This document shows, one piece after another, positions 1 through 10,016 of a DNA stretch of 64,000 bases. Source of the DNA: Cupriavidus oxalaticus (GTDB lineage Bacteria; Pseudomonadota; Gammaproteobacteria; Burkholderiales; Burkholderiaceae). Where the stretch lies: positions 472,501 through 536,500 of the forward strand of contig NZ_CP069811.1 of assembly GCF_016894385.1 (NCBI RefSeq), read 5' to 3'. The translations under genes were made by a program, and so were the position numbers. Under the pieces are notes generated by a model. That model did no database searches. It was not told the DNA's origin and saw only the letters and a list, made by a program, of their open reading frames with translations. Each line of letters opens with the position of its first letter. The stretch's first letter is position 1.

Positions 1-198
1 CACGCGGCGGCCACCACCATCGTGCCCCGCGCGGTGGCTGCTGAGCTGGTCGAAGGCGGGGGCGCGGCGGTCCTGCCGCATGCGCTGAGCTGGGATTTGC
101 CGCCGGTGGGGGTGATGTGGCGGCGGCAGGCGCTGGAGGACGACGTGGTGGTATCGCTGGTGGCGGCGTTGGGGAAATTGCGGTGGGAGGAGGGGTAG
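1..198 (+). CDS. C-terminal end of a LysR-type regulator (partial)
   Basis: Frame 1 is open from the window edge to TAG at 196-198 and gives 65 residues. The stretch with PRAVAAEL, a hydrophobic patch and VGVMWRR looks like the last beta-alpha units of the LysR substrate-binding fold, which often end in this way. The DNA-binding half lies outside the window, so target and ligand cannot be judged. It is read in the same direction as the glutathione S-transferase that follows 168 bp later, with a hairpin repeat between them. Family assignment from this tail alone is tentative; another two-lobed regulator is possible. Confidence 0.5.
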   Translation, partial: HAAATTIVPRAVAAELVEGGGAAVLPHALSWDLPPVGVMWRRQALEDDVVVSLVAALGKLRWEEG

Positions 199-247
199 GG
201 CGCCGGGACTGCGCAGTCATCAGAGCTTGCTTCCGCCTCCCGCATAC

Positions 248-280
248 GCTCCCCTCTCCCACTGCGCGGGAGAGGGGAGC
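248..280. repeat. CCCTCTCCC-family hairpin (copy 1)
   Basis: Perfect 13-bp inverted repeat: GCTCCCCTCTCCC at 248-260 and its complement at 268-280, with a 7-nt loop. It lies between the LysR fragment and the GST. The same arms recur at 20875, 34809 and 51925, so it is a dispersed intergenic repeat that may also stop transcription; no T-tract follows. Confidence 0.7.
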
Positions 281-366
281 AAAGCGCTGGCGCACCTTGC
301 GCGCCTCGGCGATCATAGTCAGCCTCGTCTCCCGTACCATCTCCAACCCAACCCGGAGCCATACCC

Positions 367-975
367 ATGCGACTCATCGGCATGCTCGATTCCCCCTACG
401 TGCGCCGTGCCGCCATCACGCTGCGCCTGCTGGGTTTGCCGTTCACCCACGAATCCATCTCGGTGTTCCGCACCTTCGACCAGTTCCGCGCCATCAACCC
501 GGTGGTCAAGGCGCCGTCGCTGGTGTGCGACAACGGCGTGGTGCTGATGGACTCGACCCTGATCATCGACTACGCCGAAGCGCTCGCCGGCCGCAGCCTG
601 ATGCCGGGGGCACTGGAAGAGCGCCAGCGCGCGCTGCGCACCATCGGTCTGGCGCTGGCGGCCAGCGAGAAGGCCGTGCAGCACGTGTACGAGCACAACC
701 TGCGGCCGGCGGAGAAGGTGCACCAGCCGTGGGTGGAGCGCGTCGACGGCCAGCGTGCCAGTGCCTTTGCCCTGCTCGAGGATGAGATCGCCCGCATGCC
801 GGTACCGGCCGATGAGGCGGCCGTGAGCCAGGCCACGCTGACCGCCGGCGTGGTGTGGACCTTCACCCAGGCGCTGCTGCCCGGCCACGTCGACCGGGCA
901 GCGCACCCGGCGCTGGCGGCGCTCGCGGCGCAGCTCGAAAGCTTTCCTGCGTTCAGCGCGCTGCCCCACGCATGA
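367..975 (+). CDS. Glutathione S-transferase family protein
   Basis: 202 residues, the usual GST length. The N-terminal thioredoxin-like half (about 1-80) opens with MRLIGMLDSPYVRR, the S-P-[YF]-[VC]-R-[RK] glutathione-site pattern, and has the cis-Pro segment VKAPSLV followed by MDSTLIIDY. The helical C-terminal half (about 90-200) would hold the second substrate. Such proteins are cytosolic and conjugate glutathione to electrophiles or reduce them. The substrate is unknown. It stands alone between a LysR fragment and a GntR regulator; a detoxification role near the aromatic cluster is only a guess. ATG chosen because the glutathione-site motif begins within ten residues. Confidence 0.85.
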   Translation: MRLIGMLDSPYVRRAAITLRLLGLPFTHESISVFRTFDQFRAINPVVKAPSLVCDNGVVLMDSTLIIDYAEALAGRSLMPGALEERQRALRTIGLALAASEKAVQHVYEHNLRPAEKVHQPWVERVDGQRASAFALLEDEIARMPVPADEAAVSQATLTAGVVWTFTQALLPGHVDRAAHPALAALAAQLESFPAFSALPHA

Positions 976-1115
976 CAGCTCGGGGGAGCCGGTCTCCGGA
1001 TTGCGGTAAGCTTCTGGCGCACCCATCGCTCCCGCCTGGCCGGCTCCGCCGGGTGACGCCGCCAACACAGGCAGCGCCCCGGCGACAAATGCAAGCCGCG
1101 CCATGGCCGCAGACC

Positions 1116-2012
1116 ATGAACCACGACCGATCCATTGCCACCCAGATCGTTGCGCTGATCCAGGCCGAAGGCCTGCCGGTCGGCGCGCACCTGCCGGCGC
1201 AGATGCTGGCCGACAAGCTGCGCGTATCGCGCTCGCCCGTCAACGAGGCGCTCGCGCTGCTGCACGAGAAGGGCGTGCTCACGCGCGAGAAGAACCGCGG
1301 CTTCTTCCTGGCGCAGCCGGTGGCGGCGCCGGCCGCGGAGTTTGCCTCGCAACTGGGACTGGTCGAGCCCGACCCGGCCACCGCGGCGTATTTCCAGATC
1401 GCCGAGGACCTGCTGCAGGGCACACTGGAGACGCAGGTCTCCGAGCAGCATCTGCGGCAGCACTACGGCCTGACCGCCACCCAGCTCAGCACCGTGCTCA
1501 AGCGGATTGCGCAGGAGGGGTGGGGCGAGCGCAAGCCTGGCTATGGCTGGGCGTTCTCGTCGATGCTGACCACGCCCGATTCGCTGCTGCAGTCGTACCG
1601 GCTGCGGCTGGCGCTGGAGCCGGCCGCGCTGCTCGAGCCCACCTACCGGCTCGAGCCGCAGGCCATCGAGCGGCTGCGCGCCGCCGAGCGCCACCTGCTG
1701 GAAGGCGGCATCGAGACCGACAGCGCCGACCAGCTGCACGAGCGCGGCGTCCGCTTCCACGAAACGCTGGTCGAGGCGTCTGGCAACCCGTTCTTTATCG
1801 ACACCATCCGGCGCGTCAACCGCGTGCGCCGGCTGCTGTCCTACCGCTCGATGCGCGACCGCGAGCGCTACCCCGAGCACGCCAGGCAGCATCTGCACGT
1901 GCTGGACCTGCTAGCGCGCGGGCGCAACGAGGAAGCCTCGCAGGCGATGCGCGAGCACCTGCTGCACACGCTCAACGCGCTGGCGCAGATCAGCCGGCTG
2001 CTGGAGCCGTAG
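1116..2012 (+). CDS. GntR-family regulator with tandem winged helices and FCD domain
   Basis: 298 residues from ATG 1116; the upstream extension in this frame is low-complexity and rejected. Residues about 1-66 form a GntR winged helix ([20 protein letters not shown]). Residues about 88-145 look like a second winged helix ([23 protein letters not shown]). From about 150 to the end is an FCD ligand-binding domain with the usual acidic and histidine positions ([27 protein letters not shown]). FCD regulators bind small organic acids, often with a metal. It converges on mhpE with a 23-bp overlap of the 3' ends and could sense an intermediate of that cluster, though the divergent IclR gene is the likelier local regulator. 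Confidence 0.8.
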   Translation: MNHDRSIATQIVALIQAEGLPVGAHLPAQMLADKLRVSRSPVNEALALLHEKGVLTREKNRGFFLAQPVAAPAAEFASQLGLVEPDPATAAYFQIAEDLLQGTLETQVSEQHLRQHYGLTATQLSTVLKRIAQEGWGERKPGYGWAFSSMLTTPDSLLQSYRLRLALEPAALLEPTYRLEPQAIERLRAAERHLLEGGIETDSADQLHERGVRFHETLVEASGNPFFIDTIRRVNRVRRLLSYRSMRDRERYPEHARQHLHVLDLLARGRNEEASQAMREHLLHTLNALAQISRLLEP

Positions 2013-3039
2013 CCGATTGGTTCGGCGGCTGGTTCAGCAGGTCCAGCGCCACGTCGACGATCATGTCTTCCTGCCCGCCCACCATGCGCCGGCGCCCCAG
2101 CTCGACCAGCACGTCGACCGTCTTGAGGCCATAGCGTGCCGCGGCAGCTTCGCTGTGGCGCAGGAAGCTGGAGTACACGCCCGCATACCCCAGCGCCAGC
2201 GTCTCGCGATCGACCCGCACCGGCCGGTCCTGCAGCGGGCGCACCAGGTCATCGGCGGCGTCCATCAGCCGGTACAGGTCGGTGCCGTGATGCCAGCCCA
2301 TGCGCCCGGCGGCGGCGATGAAGACTTCCAGCGGCGCATTGCCCGCGCCCGCGCCCATGCCGGCCAGGCTGGCGTCGATGCGGTCGCAGCCTTCCTCCAC
2401 CGCGACGATGCTGTTGGCCACGCCCAGGCTCAGGTTGTGGTGCGCATGCATGCCGGTCAGCGTTTCCGGCTTGAGCACGTCCTTGAACGCGCGGAAGCGC
2501 TCGCGCACGCCGTCCATGGTCAGCGCGCCGCCGGAGTCGACCACGTAGCAGCAGGTCGCGCCATAGCTCTCCATCAGCTTCGCCTGCTGCGCCAGCTGCT
2601 GCGGCGTGGTCATGTGGCTCATCATCAGAAAGCCGACCGCTTCCATGCCCAGGTCGCGCGCCGCCTCGATATGCTGGCGCGAGATGTCGGCCTCGGTGCA
2701 GTGCGTGGCCACGCGCACGATGCGCGCGCCGGCCTGGTAGGCGTCCTTGAGGTCGTGCACGGTGCCGATGCCGGGCAGCAGCAGCGTCGCGATCCGGGCG
2801 TGGCTGACCACGTCGGCAACGGCTTCGATCCATTCCAGGTCGGTATGCGCGCCGAAGCCGTAGTTGAAGCTGGAGCCTTGCAGCCCGTCGCCGTGCGCGA
2901 CTTCGATCGAATCGACGCCGGCCTGGTCGAGCGCGGCGGCAATCTGGCGGACCTGCGCCACGCTGTACTGGTGGCGGATGGCGTGGCTGCCGTCGCGCAG
3001 CGTCACGTCGGAGATATAGAGTGTCTTGTCGGTGCTCAT
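1990..3039 (-). CDS. mhpE: 4-hydroxy-2-oxovalerate aldolase
   Basis: 349 residues, normal for MhpE/DmpG. It splits 4-hydroxy-2-oxovalerate into pyruvate and acetaldehyde, and in this family channels the aldehyde to the partner dehydrogenase. The N-terminal HMGL-type TIM barrel shows [16 protein letters not shown] (metal-binding Asp and catalytic Arg) and, later, [13 protein letters not shown] with the metal histidines. A C-terminal helical communication domain follows. It is the last gene of the mhp operon, 14 bp after mhpF, and the pair forms a complex in all known cases. Its 3' end overlaps that of the convergent GntR gene. Confidence 0.95.
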   Translation of the reverse strand: MSTDKTLYISDVTLRDGSHAIRHQYSVAQVRQIAAALDQAGVDSIEVAHGDGLQGSSFNYGFGAHTDLEWIEAVADVVSHARIATLLLPGIGTVHDLKDAYQAGARIVRVATHCTEADISRQHIEAARDLGMEAVGFLMMSHMTTPQQLAQQAKLMESYGATCCYVVDSGGALTMDGVRERFRAFKDVLKPETLTGMHAHHNLSLGVANSIVAVEEGCDRIDASLAGMGAGAGNAPLEVFIAAAGRMGWHHGTDLYRLMDAADDLVRPLQDRPVRVDRETLALGYAGVYSSFLRHSEAAAARYGLKTVDVLVELGRRRMVGGQEDMIVDVALDLLNQPPNQSATAPAAG

Positions 3040-3053
3040 GGCTTGGTTCCGGT

Positions 3054-4004
3054 TCAGGCGGCAGCGGACTCGGCCAGCATGGCTTCGGCCATGCTCTCGG
3101 CGGTGTTCAGCGCGGCGCTGGTCATGATGTCCAGGTTGCCCGCATAGGCGGGCAGGTAGTGCGCGGCGCCCTCGACTTCGAGGAAGACCGTGGTCTTCAG
3201 GCCGGCAAGGCGGCCCAGCCCCGGGATATTGAGCGGCGCATCCGCGGCGATTTCCTCGAACTGCACCGCCTGCTTGAGCCGGTAGCCCGGCACGTAGCGC
3301 TGCACGTCGGCGGCCATGCGCGCCACCGATTCGGCAATGGCGTCCTGGTCGGCCGGCTCGCTCAGGCAGTACACCGTGTCGCGCATGATCAGCGGCGGCT
3401 CGGCCGGGTTCAGCACGATGATGGCCTTGCCGCGGCGCGCGCCGCCCACCTGCTCGATGGCGCGCGAGGTGGTCTCGGTGAATTCGTCGATATTGGCGCG
3501 CGTGCCGGGCCCGGCGCTCTTGCTGGAGATGCTGGCGACGATCTCCGCATAATGCACCGGCGCCACGCGCGACACCGCCGCCACCATCGGGATGGTGGCC
3601 TGGCCGCCGCAGGTGACCATGTTGACGTTGGGCGCGTCCAGGTGCGCGGCGCCGTTGACCACCGGGATGCAGTACGGGCCGATCGCCGCCGGGGTCAGGT
3701 CGACCATGCGCAGCGCGGGGCGCAGCGCGCGCAGGAACGCATCGTTCTTCACGTGCGCGCCGGCGCTGGTGGCGTCGAAGACGATGTCGATGTCGCCGAA
3801 CACCGGCAGCCGGGCCAGCCCTGCCACGCCTTCATGCGTGGTGGCCACGCCCATGCGGGCCGCGCGGGCCAGGCCGTCGGAGGCGGGGTCGATGCCGACC
3901 ATCGCGCCCATCTCGACATGCCGGCCATGCCGCAGGATCTTGATCATCAGGTCGGTGCCGATATTGCCCGAGCCGATGATGGCGGCTTTGAGCTTGCGCG
4001 TCAT
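3054..4004 (-). CDS. mhpF: Acetaldehyde dehydrogenase (acylating)
   Basis: 316 residues, full length. It oxidises acetaldehyde with CoA and NAD+ to acetyl-CoA, working as a complex with the aldolase. The Rossmann NAD motif [11 protein letters not shown] is at residues about 9-19, and the catalytic Cys is in [12 protein letters not shown]. It sits between the Bug binding-protein gene (20 bp upstream) and mhpE (14 bp downstream) on the same strand, which implies one transcript. Nothing unusual is seen in the sequence. Confidence 0.95.
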   Translation of the reverse strand: MTRKLKAAIIGSGNIGTDLMIKILRHGRHVEMGAMVGIDPASDGLARAARMGVATTHEGVAGLARLPVFGDIDIVFDATSAGAHVKNDAFLRALRPALRMVDLTPAAIGPYCIPVVNGAAHLDAPNVNMVTCGGQATIPMVAAVSRVAPVHYAEIVASISSKSAGPGTRANIDEFTETTSRAIEQVGGARRGKAIIVLNPAEPPLIMRDTVYCLSEPADQDAIAESVARMAADVQRYVPGYRLKQAVQFEEIAADAPLNIPGLGRLAGLKTTVFLEVEGAAHYLPAYAGNLDIMTSAALNTAESMAEAMLAESAAA

Positions 4005-4024
4005 AGGGATTCTCCTTGGATGGG

Positions 4025-5041
4025 TTACTCGACGCTGGCGCCGCTGGCCTTGACCAGCGGGGTCCAGCGCGTGCTTTCGCTGGCGAGGAAGGTGCCGAAC
4101 TGCTGCGGGCTCATCGGCATGGGATCGAGGCCCTGGTCGGCAAACCGCCTGGCGACTTCCGGCGCCTTCAGTGCCTTCAGCGCGGATTCATTGAGCCGTG
4201 CGACCACGGCGTCGGGCGTGCCGCTGCGCACCACCATGCCGAACCACACGCCGGCATCCAGGCCGGGCACGCCCAGTTCGGCCAGCGTGCGCACGTCGGG
4301 CAGGCTGGGCGAGCGCTTGCCCGACGCAATCGCCAGCGCCTTGACCTTGCCGCCCTTGATCAGCGGCGAGGTGGTGATGACCGGGTCGAACATCATGTCG
4401 ACCTGGCCCGCCATCACGTCCTGCAGCGCAGGCGCGGAGCCTTTGTAGGCGACGTGGGTGAACTTGCCGCCGGTCTTGTCGCCGAACAGGCCGCCGAGCA
4501 GGTGGCCGATCGAGCCGATGCCCTGGGACGCGTAGTTGACCCCGTCAGCGCGCGACTTTGCCAGCGCGACCAGGTCCTTCACCGAATTGGCCGGGCTGTT
4601 CTGCGGCACCACCAGCACCAGCGGCGATGCCGCCAGCGCCGTCACCGGCTTGAAGTCCTTGAGCGGCTCGTACGAGAAATTGCGGTACAGGCCGGGGTTG
4701 ATCGCGAACATCTCGGTGGCCGCGACGAATACCGTGTGCCCATCCGGCTCGGCGCGCTTGATCGCCAGCGCGGCGATCTGCCCGCCGCCGCCGGGGCGGT
4801 TTTCCACGATCACCGGCTTGCCGAGGTCGCTCTGCATCTGCTGCGCAACCTGGCGCGCGATCATGTCGGTGATGCCGCCGGCCGGGAACGGGACCACGAT
4901 GGTGACGGGGCGGTTGGGGAAGGCGGGCGCTTGCGCCGTGGCCGCGCCGGCGCTGCCGACCAGGGCGGCGCCGATGGCGAAGGGGGCGAGCAGCCTGGCA
5001 ATCAGGCGATGCGTGCGATGCGTGCGATGGGGGCGTTGCAT
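4025..5041 (-). CDS. Bug-family periplasmic binding protein (TctC-type) in the mhp operon
   Basis: 338 residues with an N-terminal signal peptide (hydrophobic [17 protein letters not shown], cleavage expected after about residue 36). The mature start [19 protein letters not shown] is the hallmark of Bug/TctC proteins, which bind one carboxylated ligand for tripartite tricarboxylate transporters. Placement inside the mhp operon, between mhpD and mhpF, suggests that the ligand is 3-(3-hydroxyphenyl)propionate or a relative. E. coli uses the unrelated MhpT carrier, which is absent here. No membrane TctAB genes adjoin; the pair at 14661-16635 is one possible partner. Confidence 0.9.
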   Translation of the reverse strand: MQRPHRTHRTHRLIARLLAPFAIGAALVGSAGAATAQAPAFPNRPVTIVVPFPAGGITDMIARQVAQQMQSDLGKPVIVENRPGGGGQIAALAIKRAEPDGHTVFVAATEMFAINPGLYRNFSYEPLKDFKPVTALAASPLVLVVPQNSPANSVKDLVALAKSRADGVNYASQGIGSIGHLLGGLFGDKTGGKFTHVAYKGSAPALQDVMAGQVDMMFDPVITTSPLIKGGKVKALAIASGKRSPSLPDVRTLAELGVPGLDAGVWFGMVVRSGTPDAVVARLNESALKALKAPEVARRFADQGLDPMPMSPQQFGTFLASESTRWTPLVKASGASVE

Positions 5042-5094
5042 GGTTGTCTCCGTGTCTCTGTCGTTATGGCTTCAAAAAGCTTCCGGGGGGCGTG

Positions 5095-5886
5095 TCAGCT
5101 GTCGGCGAACTTCGCGCGCACGGTGCCAACCCCGGTGATATGCGCTTCGTAGGTCTTGGCGGCCTGCACCGGCACCATCGGCCCGAGCGCCCCGGTCAGC
5201 ACCAGGTCGCCCGCGCGCAGCGGGTCACGCAGGCTGGCCAGCTTGCGCGCCAGCCACACCGCGGCGTTGAGCGGATGGCCCAGGCAGGCGGCGCCGCTGC
5301 CGTGCGAGACGCGTTCGGCGCCGCACCGCATTTCCATCTCCACCGCTTTCAGGTCAAGGCCAGCCAGCGGCACCGGCACGGCGCCCAGCACGACCAGCCC
5401 GCTGGAGGCGTTGTCGGCCACCGTGTCGACATACGAGATGTCCCAGTTGGCGATGCGGCTGCCGACCACCTCGATCGCCGGCAGCACGTAGTCCACCGCG
5501 CCCAGCACGTCGAGCACGGTGGCATCGGCCACGTCGAGGTCGCGGCGCAGCACCAGCGCCACCTCGGCCTCGGCCTTGGGCTGCAGCGTGCGCGCCATCG
5601 GGATCGGCTCGTCGTCGCCGTAGACCATGTCGGCAAACAGGGTGCCGAAGTCGGGCTGGTCGACGCCCAGCTGGCGCTGCACCGCGGGCGAGGTCAGGCC
5701 GATCTTGCGGCCGACCACGCGGCGCCCGCCGGCCTGCCAGACGGCGACGTTGGCGCGTTGCACGGCGTAGGCGGTGGCTGCGTCGTCGGCGGCGATCTCG
5801 CTGCGCAGCGGCGCCACCGGCGCGCGCGTGCGTTCGGCTTCGCGCAGGCGGGCGGCGAGGGCGAGGATGGTTTCCTGGTCGGGCAT
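5095..5886 (-). CDS. mhpD: 2-keto-4-pentenoate hydratase
   Basis: 263 residues, typical. It adds water to 2-hydroxypenta-2,4-dienoate to give 4-hydroxy-2-oxovalerate. Family marks are [28 protein letters not shown] and the metal-site region [13 protein letters not shown] followed by [10 protein letters not shown]. It belongs to the mhp operon: 53 bp before the Bug gene and 178 bp after mhpB. That larger gap holds a strong compound hairpin, so expression of the distal part may be lowered relative to mhpCAB. Confidence 0.92.
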   Translation of the reverse strand: MPDQETILALAARLREAERTRAPVAPLRSEIAADDAATAYAVQRANVAVWQAGGRRVVGRKIGLTSPAVQRQLGVDQPDFGTLFADMVYGDDEPIPMARTLQPKAEAEVALVLRRDLDVADATVLDVLGAVDYVLPAIEVVGSRIANWDISYVDTVADNASSGLVVLGAVPVPLAGLDLKAVEMEMRCGAERVSHGSGAACLGHPLNAAVWLARKLASLRDPLRAGDLVLTGALGPMVPVQAAKTYEAHITGVGTVRAKFADS

Positions 5887-5963
5887 GGCTGTGTCCTTGC
5901 GATGGATTCAGGGGAGTGCGTTCGTAAGGCTTTTCATCGTCGCGACAACATGAGGACAACTAC

Positions 5964-6031
5964 CGTCATTCCCGCGAAGGCGGGAATCCAGCGTCTTAAA
6001 GACGCTGGGTCCCCGCCTCCGCGGGGACGAC
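5964..6031. repeat. Compound three-hairpin intergenic repeat (TTCCCGC family)
   Basis: Three stems in a row between mhpB and mhpD: ATTCCCGC/GCGGGAAT (5968-5987), CCAGCGTC/GACGCTGG (5988-6008), and GTCCCCGC/GCGGGGAC (6009-6028). Outer ends CGTC and GACG also pair, so the whole forms a cloverleaf-like fold. It resembles the dispersed palindromic repeats common in Burkholderiales; related halves occur at 45761 and 53283. It may act as an mRNA stability or attenuation element inside the operon. Confidence 0.75.
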
Positions 6032-6064
6032 AAGCGAGAAGCGTCGTCGCGATCTTTGCAGGCA

Positions 6065-7009
6065 TCAGTAGCGTGCAGGCGCGGCGTGCATCAGCGCAAA
6101 GCCGGCGATCCATTCCGGGATCGGGCGGTAGTAGTCCAGTTCGGCGCGGTAGGCGCCGCTCGCGGCGAGCGCGGCAAAGGCGGCGATCCAGGTGCGCACC
6201 TCATGGGCCGACTTGCCGGCGTCGCGCGTGATGCCGTCGTTGGTCATGCCGTCGACGCGGGACAGTTCGCCACTGGCGAGCAGCGCCAGCAACGCGCGGT
6301 CCCAGTCGGGATTGAGCGCATGCAGGGGGCTGTCGCCGCCGGCAAAGGCGCGCGCGGCGGCCACGGTGCGCTCCTGCCGCGCCTGGCGCGAAGCCCGCGG
6401 CGGGTTGCGTCCCGCGATCAGGCGTTCCGCCACTTCCGCGTTGGCGCCGGCAATCTCCGGCACCGGCGGCTCGTGCGAGATGCCGCCGGAGCCGACCACC
6501 AGCACGCGCTTGCCCAGGCCCGACAGGTAGCGGCCGATGGCATCGCCCAGCAGCCGCGCGCGGCGGCAGCTTGCCATCGGCGGCGCGACCGAGTTGATGA
6601 ACACCGGGATCACCGGGTAGCGGTCGAGCGCGCCGGTCAGCACTTCCAGCGCCTGCGCGCAGCCGTGGTCGACCTGCATGCGGTACGACACCGCCACGTC
6701 GAGGTCCTGCGCCATCACCGCTTCGGCCAGGCCCAGCGCCACGTCCTGCGGCACGTCGAGCGGACCGGCGAGGCTGTTGAAGTCGCCGATGGCGCTGGCC
6801 GCCACGCCAACGCAGAACGGCGGCATCACGTCATAGAAGAAGCCGTTGTAGTGGTCGGGCGCGAACACCACCACCAGCTCGGGATCGAAGGCTTCGACGC
6901 GGGCGCGCGCCGCGGCCTGCATGCGCTCGACCTCGGCCACGATTGCCGGCGCGGGGTCGTAGTAGCCGTGCAGCGGGGTGTGCGACAGGCATTCGAGACG
7001 GATCGGCAT
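6065..7009 (-). CDS. mhpB: 2,3-dihydroxyphenylpropionate 1,2-dioxygenase (class III extradiol)
   Basis: 314 residues from the ATG at 7009; the longer upstream reading is a shadow of mhpA. It cleaves the ring of 2,3-dihydroxyphenylpropionate beside the diol, giving 2-hydroxy-6-oxonona-2,4-dienedioate, with Fe(II). LigB-type features are clear: LVVVFAPDHYNGFFYDVMPP, the acid-base MQVDHG, GSGGISHEPPVPE, and the C-terminal YYRPIPEWIAGF, all close to E. coli MhpB as I recall it. The start lies 1 bp after the mhpA stop, so the two are translationally coupled. Confidence 0.95.
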   Translation of the reverse strand: MPIRLECLSHTPLHGYYDPAPAIVAEVERMQAAARARVEAFDPELVVVFAPDHYNGFFYDVMPPFCVGVAASAIGDFNSLAGPLDVPQDVALGLAEAVMAQDLDVAVSYRMQVDHGCAQALEVLTGALDRYPVIPVFINSVAPPMASCRRARLLGDAIGRYLSGLGKRVLVVGSGGISHEPPVPEIAGANAEVAERLIAGRNPPRASRQARQERTVAAARAFAGGDSPLHALNPDWDRALLALLASGELSRVDGMTNDGITRDAGKSAHEVRTWIAAFAALAASGAYRAELDYYRPIPEWIAGFALMHAAPARY

Positions 7010-7010
7010 G

Positions 7011-8894
7011 TCAGGCTCCTGCGGCAAGCTGCCGGACGGCGGCGGCCTGCGCGTCATACGAAGGCGCTGCGGCGCGGGCGGCGGCACGGGTGTCGGCTTT
7101 CTCGGCTTCCCCGGCAGCCGGCGTGCGCAAGGCCAGCTTGCACGCCAGCGCCACCACCGAGTCCGAGACCTGCTGCGGCGAGCACATGCCCGCGACAAAG
7201 CGGTCGGGCCGCAGCAGCACCACCGAGCCGGGCTGGTTGCCGAACCAGTCCTTGAGCCGGTTGTGCACGTCGCCCACGGCGAGCACGCCGGCGGGCACGT
7301 CGTCGCGGTAGTCGAGCTGCGGATCGGGCTTGGCCAGCACGAACACGCCGCCGAGCTGGCGCCACACCGCACGCGCCTGCGCCGTCAGGCCGAAGGTGGG
7401 ATCGGTGCCCCAGCCGAGGATGGCGAAGCGGTTGCCGATCACGTCGTCGAGGCGCTCGACGGTATTGGCTTCGGTGCGTACCAGCGGCTGGATGAACATG
7501 CGGCCCACCGGCGAGTTGCCGGCCGGGTCGCGGCCATGCACCAGCCGGCCGGCCAGCGATTCGCGCTTTTCGCTCATCAGGCCCAGCAGGCGGCCCAGCG
7601 CGGAGTTGCCCGAGCGCTCCAGCCAGCGGGCCAGCAGGCCCGGACGCGTGTCACACCGGCTTTCGGGCAAGAGCACGACACCTTGCTCGTAGCGCGGCAT
7701 CGGCTTGAAGCGCATCTCGACAAAGTACTGCTTGACCGAGGGAAACCGGTTCAGCACTTTCGTGAGGCCATCGCGCAGCGCCGAGCCCGCACGGCTGGCA
7801 GGCGCAAAGATATCGCCCGCCACCTCCGACAGGTGGATCATCGAACGCGCATGGGCGCGGCGCTCGGCGGTGTAGGTGTCGAGCAGCGCATCGCCGGCCT
7901 GGCCCTTGACCACCATCGCCAGCTTCCAGCCCAGGTTGCTCGCGTCGCGGATGCCGCTGTTGTAGCCCTGGCCCTGCCACACCGGCATGATGTGCGCGGC
8001 GTCGCCCGCCAGCAGCACGCGGCCGGCGCGGAAGTCGCGCGCCAGGCGCGCGTTGTGCGTATAGACGCGCTTGCGGATGTAGTCGACCTTGTCCGGGTCG
8101 GCCACGACCTTGCGGATCAGCGCGGCCATGCTTTCGGGGCGCGACAGTTCTTCCTCGGTCTCGCCCGGCATGACCATGAACTCGAAGCGGCGGATGCCGT
8201 GCGGCAGCGCGGCCGACACATAGGGCCGCTCGGGGTCGCAGTGCATGTAGATGTGCGGCGTGCCGATCGGGTCGTTGCGCACGTCCACCACGATCCACTG
8301 GTTGGGCTTGGTGCGGCCTTCGAACGGCATGTCGAGCGTGCGGCGCACCAGGCTGTTGCCGCCGTCGGCACCGACCATATAGGCGGCACGGATGCGCACC
8401 GGCCGGCCGGCTTCGTCGGCGGCATCGACCTGCACGCCGTGCTCGTCGTGCGTGAACGACGCCACGCCGTGGCCGAGCAGCGTGCGCACATGCGGAAAGC
8501 GCTGCAGGCCCTCGAACAGGATGCGGTCGGCCAGCGGCTGGATAAAGGCATTGCGGCGCGGCCAGCCGAACTCGTCGGTGCGCGGCTCGATCGACGCAAA
8601 GCAGCGCCCGCCCGCGGTGACGAAGCGCATCCAGTGGTTGGGCGTGGTGTGCGGCAGCAGCGTCTGCGCCAGGCCGACCGACTGGAATACGCGCAGCGCT
8701 TCGTCGTCGAGGCCGATGGCGCGCGGGTAGTCGATGATCTGCGCGAGCTTTTCCACCAGCACCACGCTGACGCCCTGCAGGCCGAGAATATTGGCGATCA
8801 TCAGGCCGACCGGCCCGGCACCGACGATGGCGACATCGCAATCGACAGCGTCGGGACGAGCGTCGCCGCCCGCCATGGCGATGGCGTGGGTCAT
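7011..8894 (-). CDS. mhpA: 3-(3-hydroxyphenyl)propionate hydroxylase (FAD monooxygenase)
   Basis: 627 residues, slightly longer than the roughly 550 of E. coli MhpA because of a C-terminal extension rich in Ala. It hydroxylates 3-(3-hydroxyphenyl)propionate to the catechol with NADH and O2. The FAD-binding GxGxxG is [13 protein letters not shown] (about 20-32), and the second FAD motif is [20 protein letters not shown] thioredoxin-like C-terminal domain typical of the phenol hydroxylase group follows ([12 protein letters not shown]). It comes second in the operon, 91 bp after mhpC. ATG 8894 is used; an ATG six codons on is also possible. Confidence 0.93.
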   Translation of the reverse strand: MTHAIAMAGGDARPDAVDCDVAIVGAGPVGLMIANILGLQGVSVVLVEKLAQIIDYPRAIGLDDEALRVFQSVGLAQTLLPHTTPNHWMRFVTAGGRCFASIEPRTDEFGWPRRNAFIQPLADRILFEGLQRFPHVRTLLGHGVASFTHDEHGVQVDAADEAGRPVRIRAAYMVGADGGNSLVRRTLDMPFEGRTKPNQWIVVDVRNDPIGTPHIYMHCDPERPYVSAALPHGIRRFEFMVMPGETEEELSRPESMAALIRKVVADPDKVDYIRKRVYTHNARLARDFRAGRVLLAGDAAHIMPVWQGQGYNSGIRDASNLGWKLAMVVKGQAGDALLDTYTAERRAHARSMIHLSEVAGDIFAPASRAGSALRDGLTKVLNRFPSVKQYFVEMRFKPMPRYEQGVVLLPESRCDTRPGLLARWLERSGNSALGRLLGLMSEKRESLAGRLVHGRDPAGNSPVGRMFIQPLVRTEANTVERLDDVIGNRFAILGWGTDPTFGLTAQARAVWRQLGGVFVLAKPDPQLDYRDDVPAGVLAVGDVHNRLKDWFGNQPGSVVLLRPDRFVAGMCSPQQVSDSVVALACKLALRTPAAGEAEKADTRAAARAAAPSYDAQAAAVRQLAAGA

Positions 8895-8920
8895 GTCTGT
8901 CTCCGTGTTGTGTTGTGGGT

Positions 8921-8982
8921 GTCCGGGCGCGGCCCGGACCGTCAGGGATGCGCGTAGCCCGGTTGTCAGGGATGCGCGTAGC
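8921..8982. repeat. Hairpin plus 18-bp direct repeat in the mhpC-mhpA gap
   Basis: A perfect 8-bp hairpin (GTCCGGGC, GCG loop, GCCCGGAC, 8921-8939) is followed by two exact 18-bp copies of GTCAGGGATGCGCGTAGC at 8941-8958 and 8965-8982. The second ends just before the mhpC stop. It looks like a small duplication between two genes of the operon. Confidence 0.7.
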
Positions 8983-8985
8983 GCA

Positions 8986-9924
8986 TCAGACCGTGGTGGC
9001 CTCGGGCACCGGCTTGCCGAGCAGGAAGTTCAGGTGGATGCGGTTGAAGGTGTCGGCATCCTCGAACTGCGGCCAGTGGCCGCAGCCATCCATCACCGTG
9101 AACAGCGCGCCGGGAATCATGGTGGCGATGCGCCGGCCTTCGGACACATCGGCGGTGGGATCGTCCGAGGTCCACAGCACCAGCGTCGGCGCCTGGATGC
9201 GGCCATAGTCGCCGGCGCGCAGGATATTGCGCTGGCGCGTCTCCATGTCCTGCAGGACCATGTTGCCGCGCTGCGCCTCGACCATGCCGGGCTGCGCATA
9301 GATCGCCTGGCGCGTGGCAACGAGGTCGTCGAAGACCTTGGACTTGTCGGCCATCAGCCATTCCACGCGCGCCTTGATGAAGTCCCAGCTCGGGTCTTCG
9401 ACGGCGCGCATCGACAGCGTCTTCAGGCGCTCCATCACCACCGGGTCGGCCTGCGAGCCGCCGGCGGTGTTCAGCACCAGGCGCTCGACGCGCCCGGGAT
9501 GGTCGATCGCCAGTTGCGAGGCGACCCAGCCGCCCAGCGATTCGCCGCTGAACGAGGCGCGTTCGATGCCGAGCGCATCGAGTACGCGGATCACGTGGTC
9601 GACATAGGCCGACACCTCGCGCGGGCCGTCCGGCTTGTCGGTCCAGCCGTGGCCGATCATGTCGATGGCCCAGACGTCCAAGTGCTCGGCGTGCGCCTTC
9701 AGGTTGCGCACATAGGCTTCGGCGTGGCCGCCGACGCCGTGCAGCAGGATCAGCGCGGGCTTGCCGCGGTCGCCGGCGTGCAGGTAGCGCGTCTGGATGC
9801 CGCCGGCATCTAGCCAGCCCTGGGTGAAGCTGACGCCGCGCAGGTCGGTCCAGATGCTCTGGAAGGGCTTGGCGGCAGTGGGGGAAGGGGTTGGGGCGGT
9901 GGCCCGGACGGCTTGCGTCGACAT
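8986..9924 (-). CDS. mhpC: 2-hydroxy-6-oxonona-2,4-dienedioate hydrolase (alpha/beta fold)
   Basis: 312 residues from ATG 9924. An earlier ATG at 10041 is discounted because it would run through the divergent promoter region. It cuts the C-C bond of the meta-cleavage product to release succinate and 2-hydroxypenta-2,4-dienoate. The alpha/beta-hydrolase signs are the oxyanion [16 protein letters not shown], nucleophile elbow SGESLGGW (Ser in GESLG) and the C-terminal catalytic His in GCGHWPQFE. It is the first gene of the operon and faces away from the IclR regulator. Substrate assignment rests on context plus family. Confidence 0.88.
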   Translation of the reverse strand: MSTQAVRATAPTPSPTAAKPFQSIWTDLRGVSFTQGWLDAGGIQTRYLHAGDRGKPALILLHGVGGHAEAYVRNLKAHAEHLDVWAIDMIGHGWTDKPDGPREVSAYVDHVIRVLDALGIERASFSGESLGGWVASQLAIDHPGRVERLVLNTAGGSQADPVVMERLKTLSMRAVEDPSWDFIKARVEWLMADKSKVFDDLVATRQAIYAQPGMVEAQRGNMVLQDMETRQRNILRAGDYGRIQAPTLVLWTSDDPTADVSEGRRIATMIPGALFTVMDGCGHWPQFEDADTFNRIHLNFLLGKPVPEATTV

Positions 9925-10016
9925 CGGTTGTCTCCAGGTTCTGTGCAGGGTGCCTGCATTCGGGGGGCTTGCTTTGAACGGAAGTCTAGAGACCGCATTG
10001 CCCGCGGCAAAAAAAA

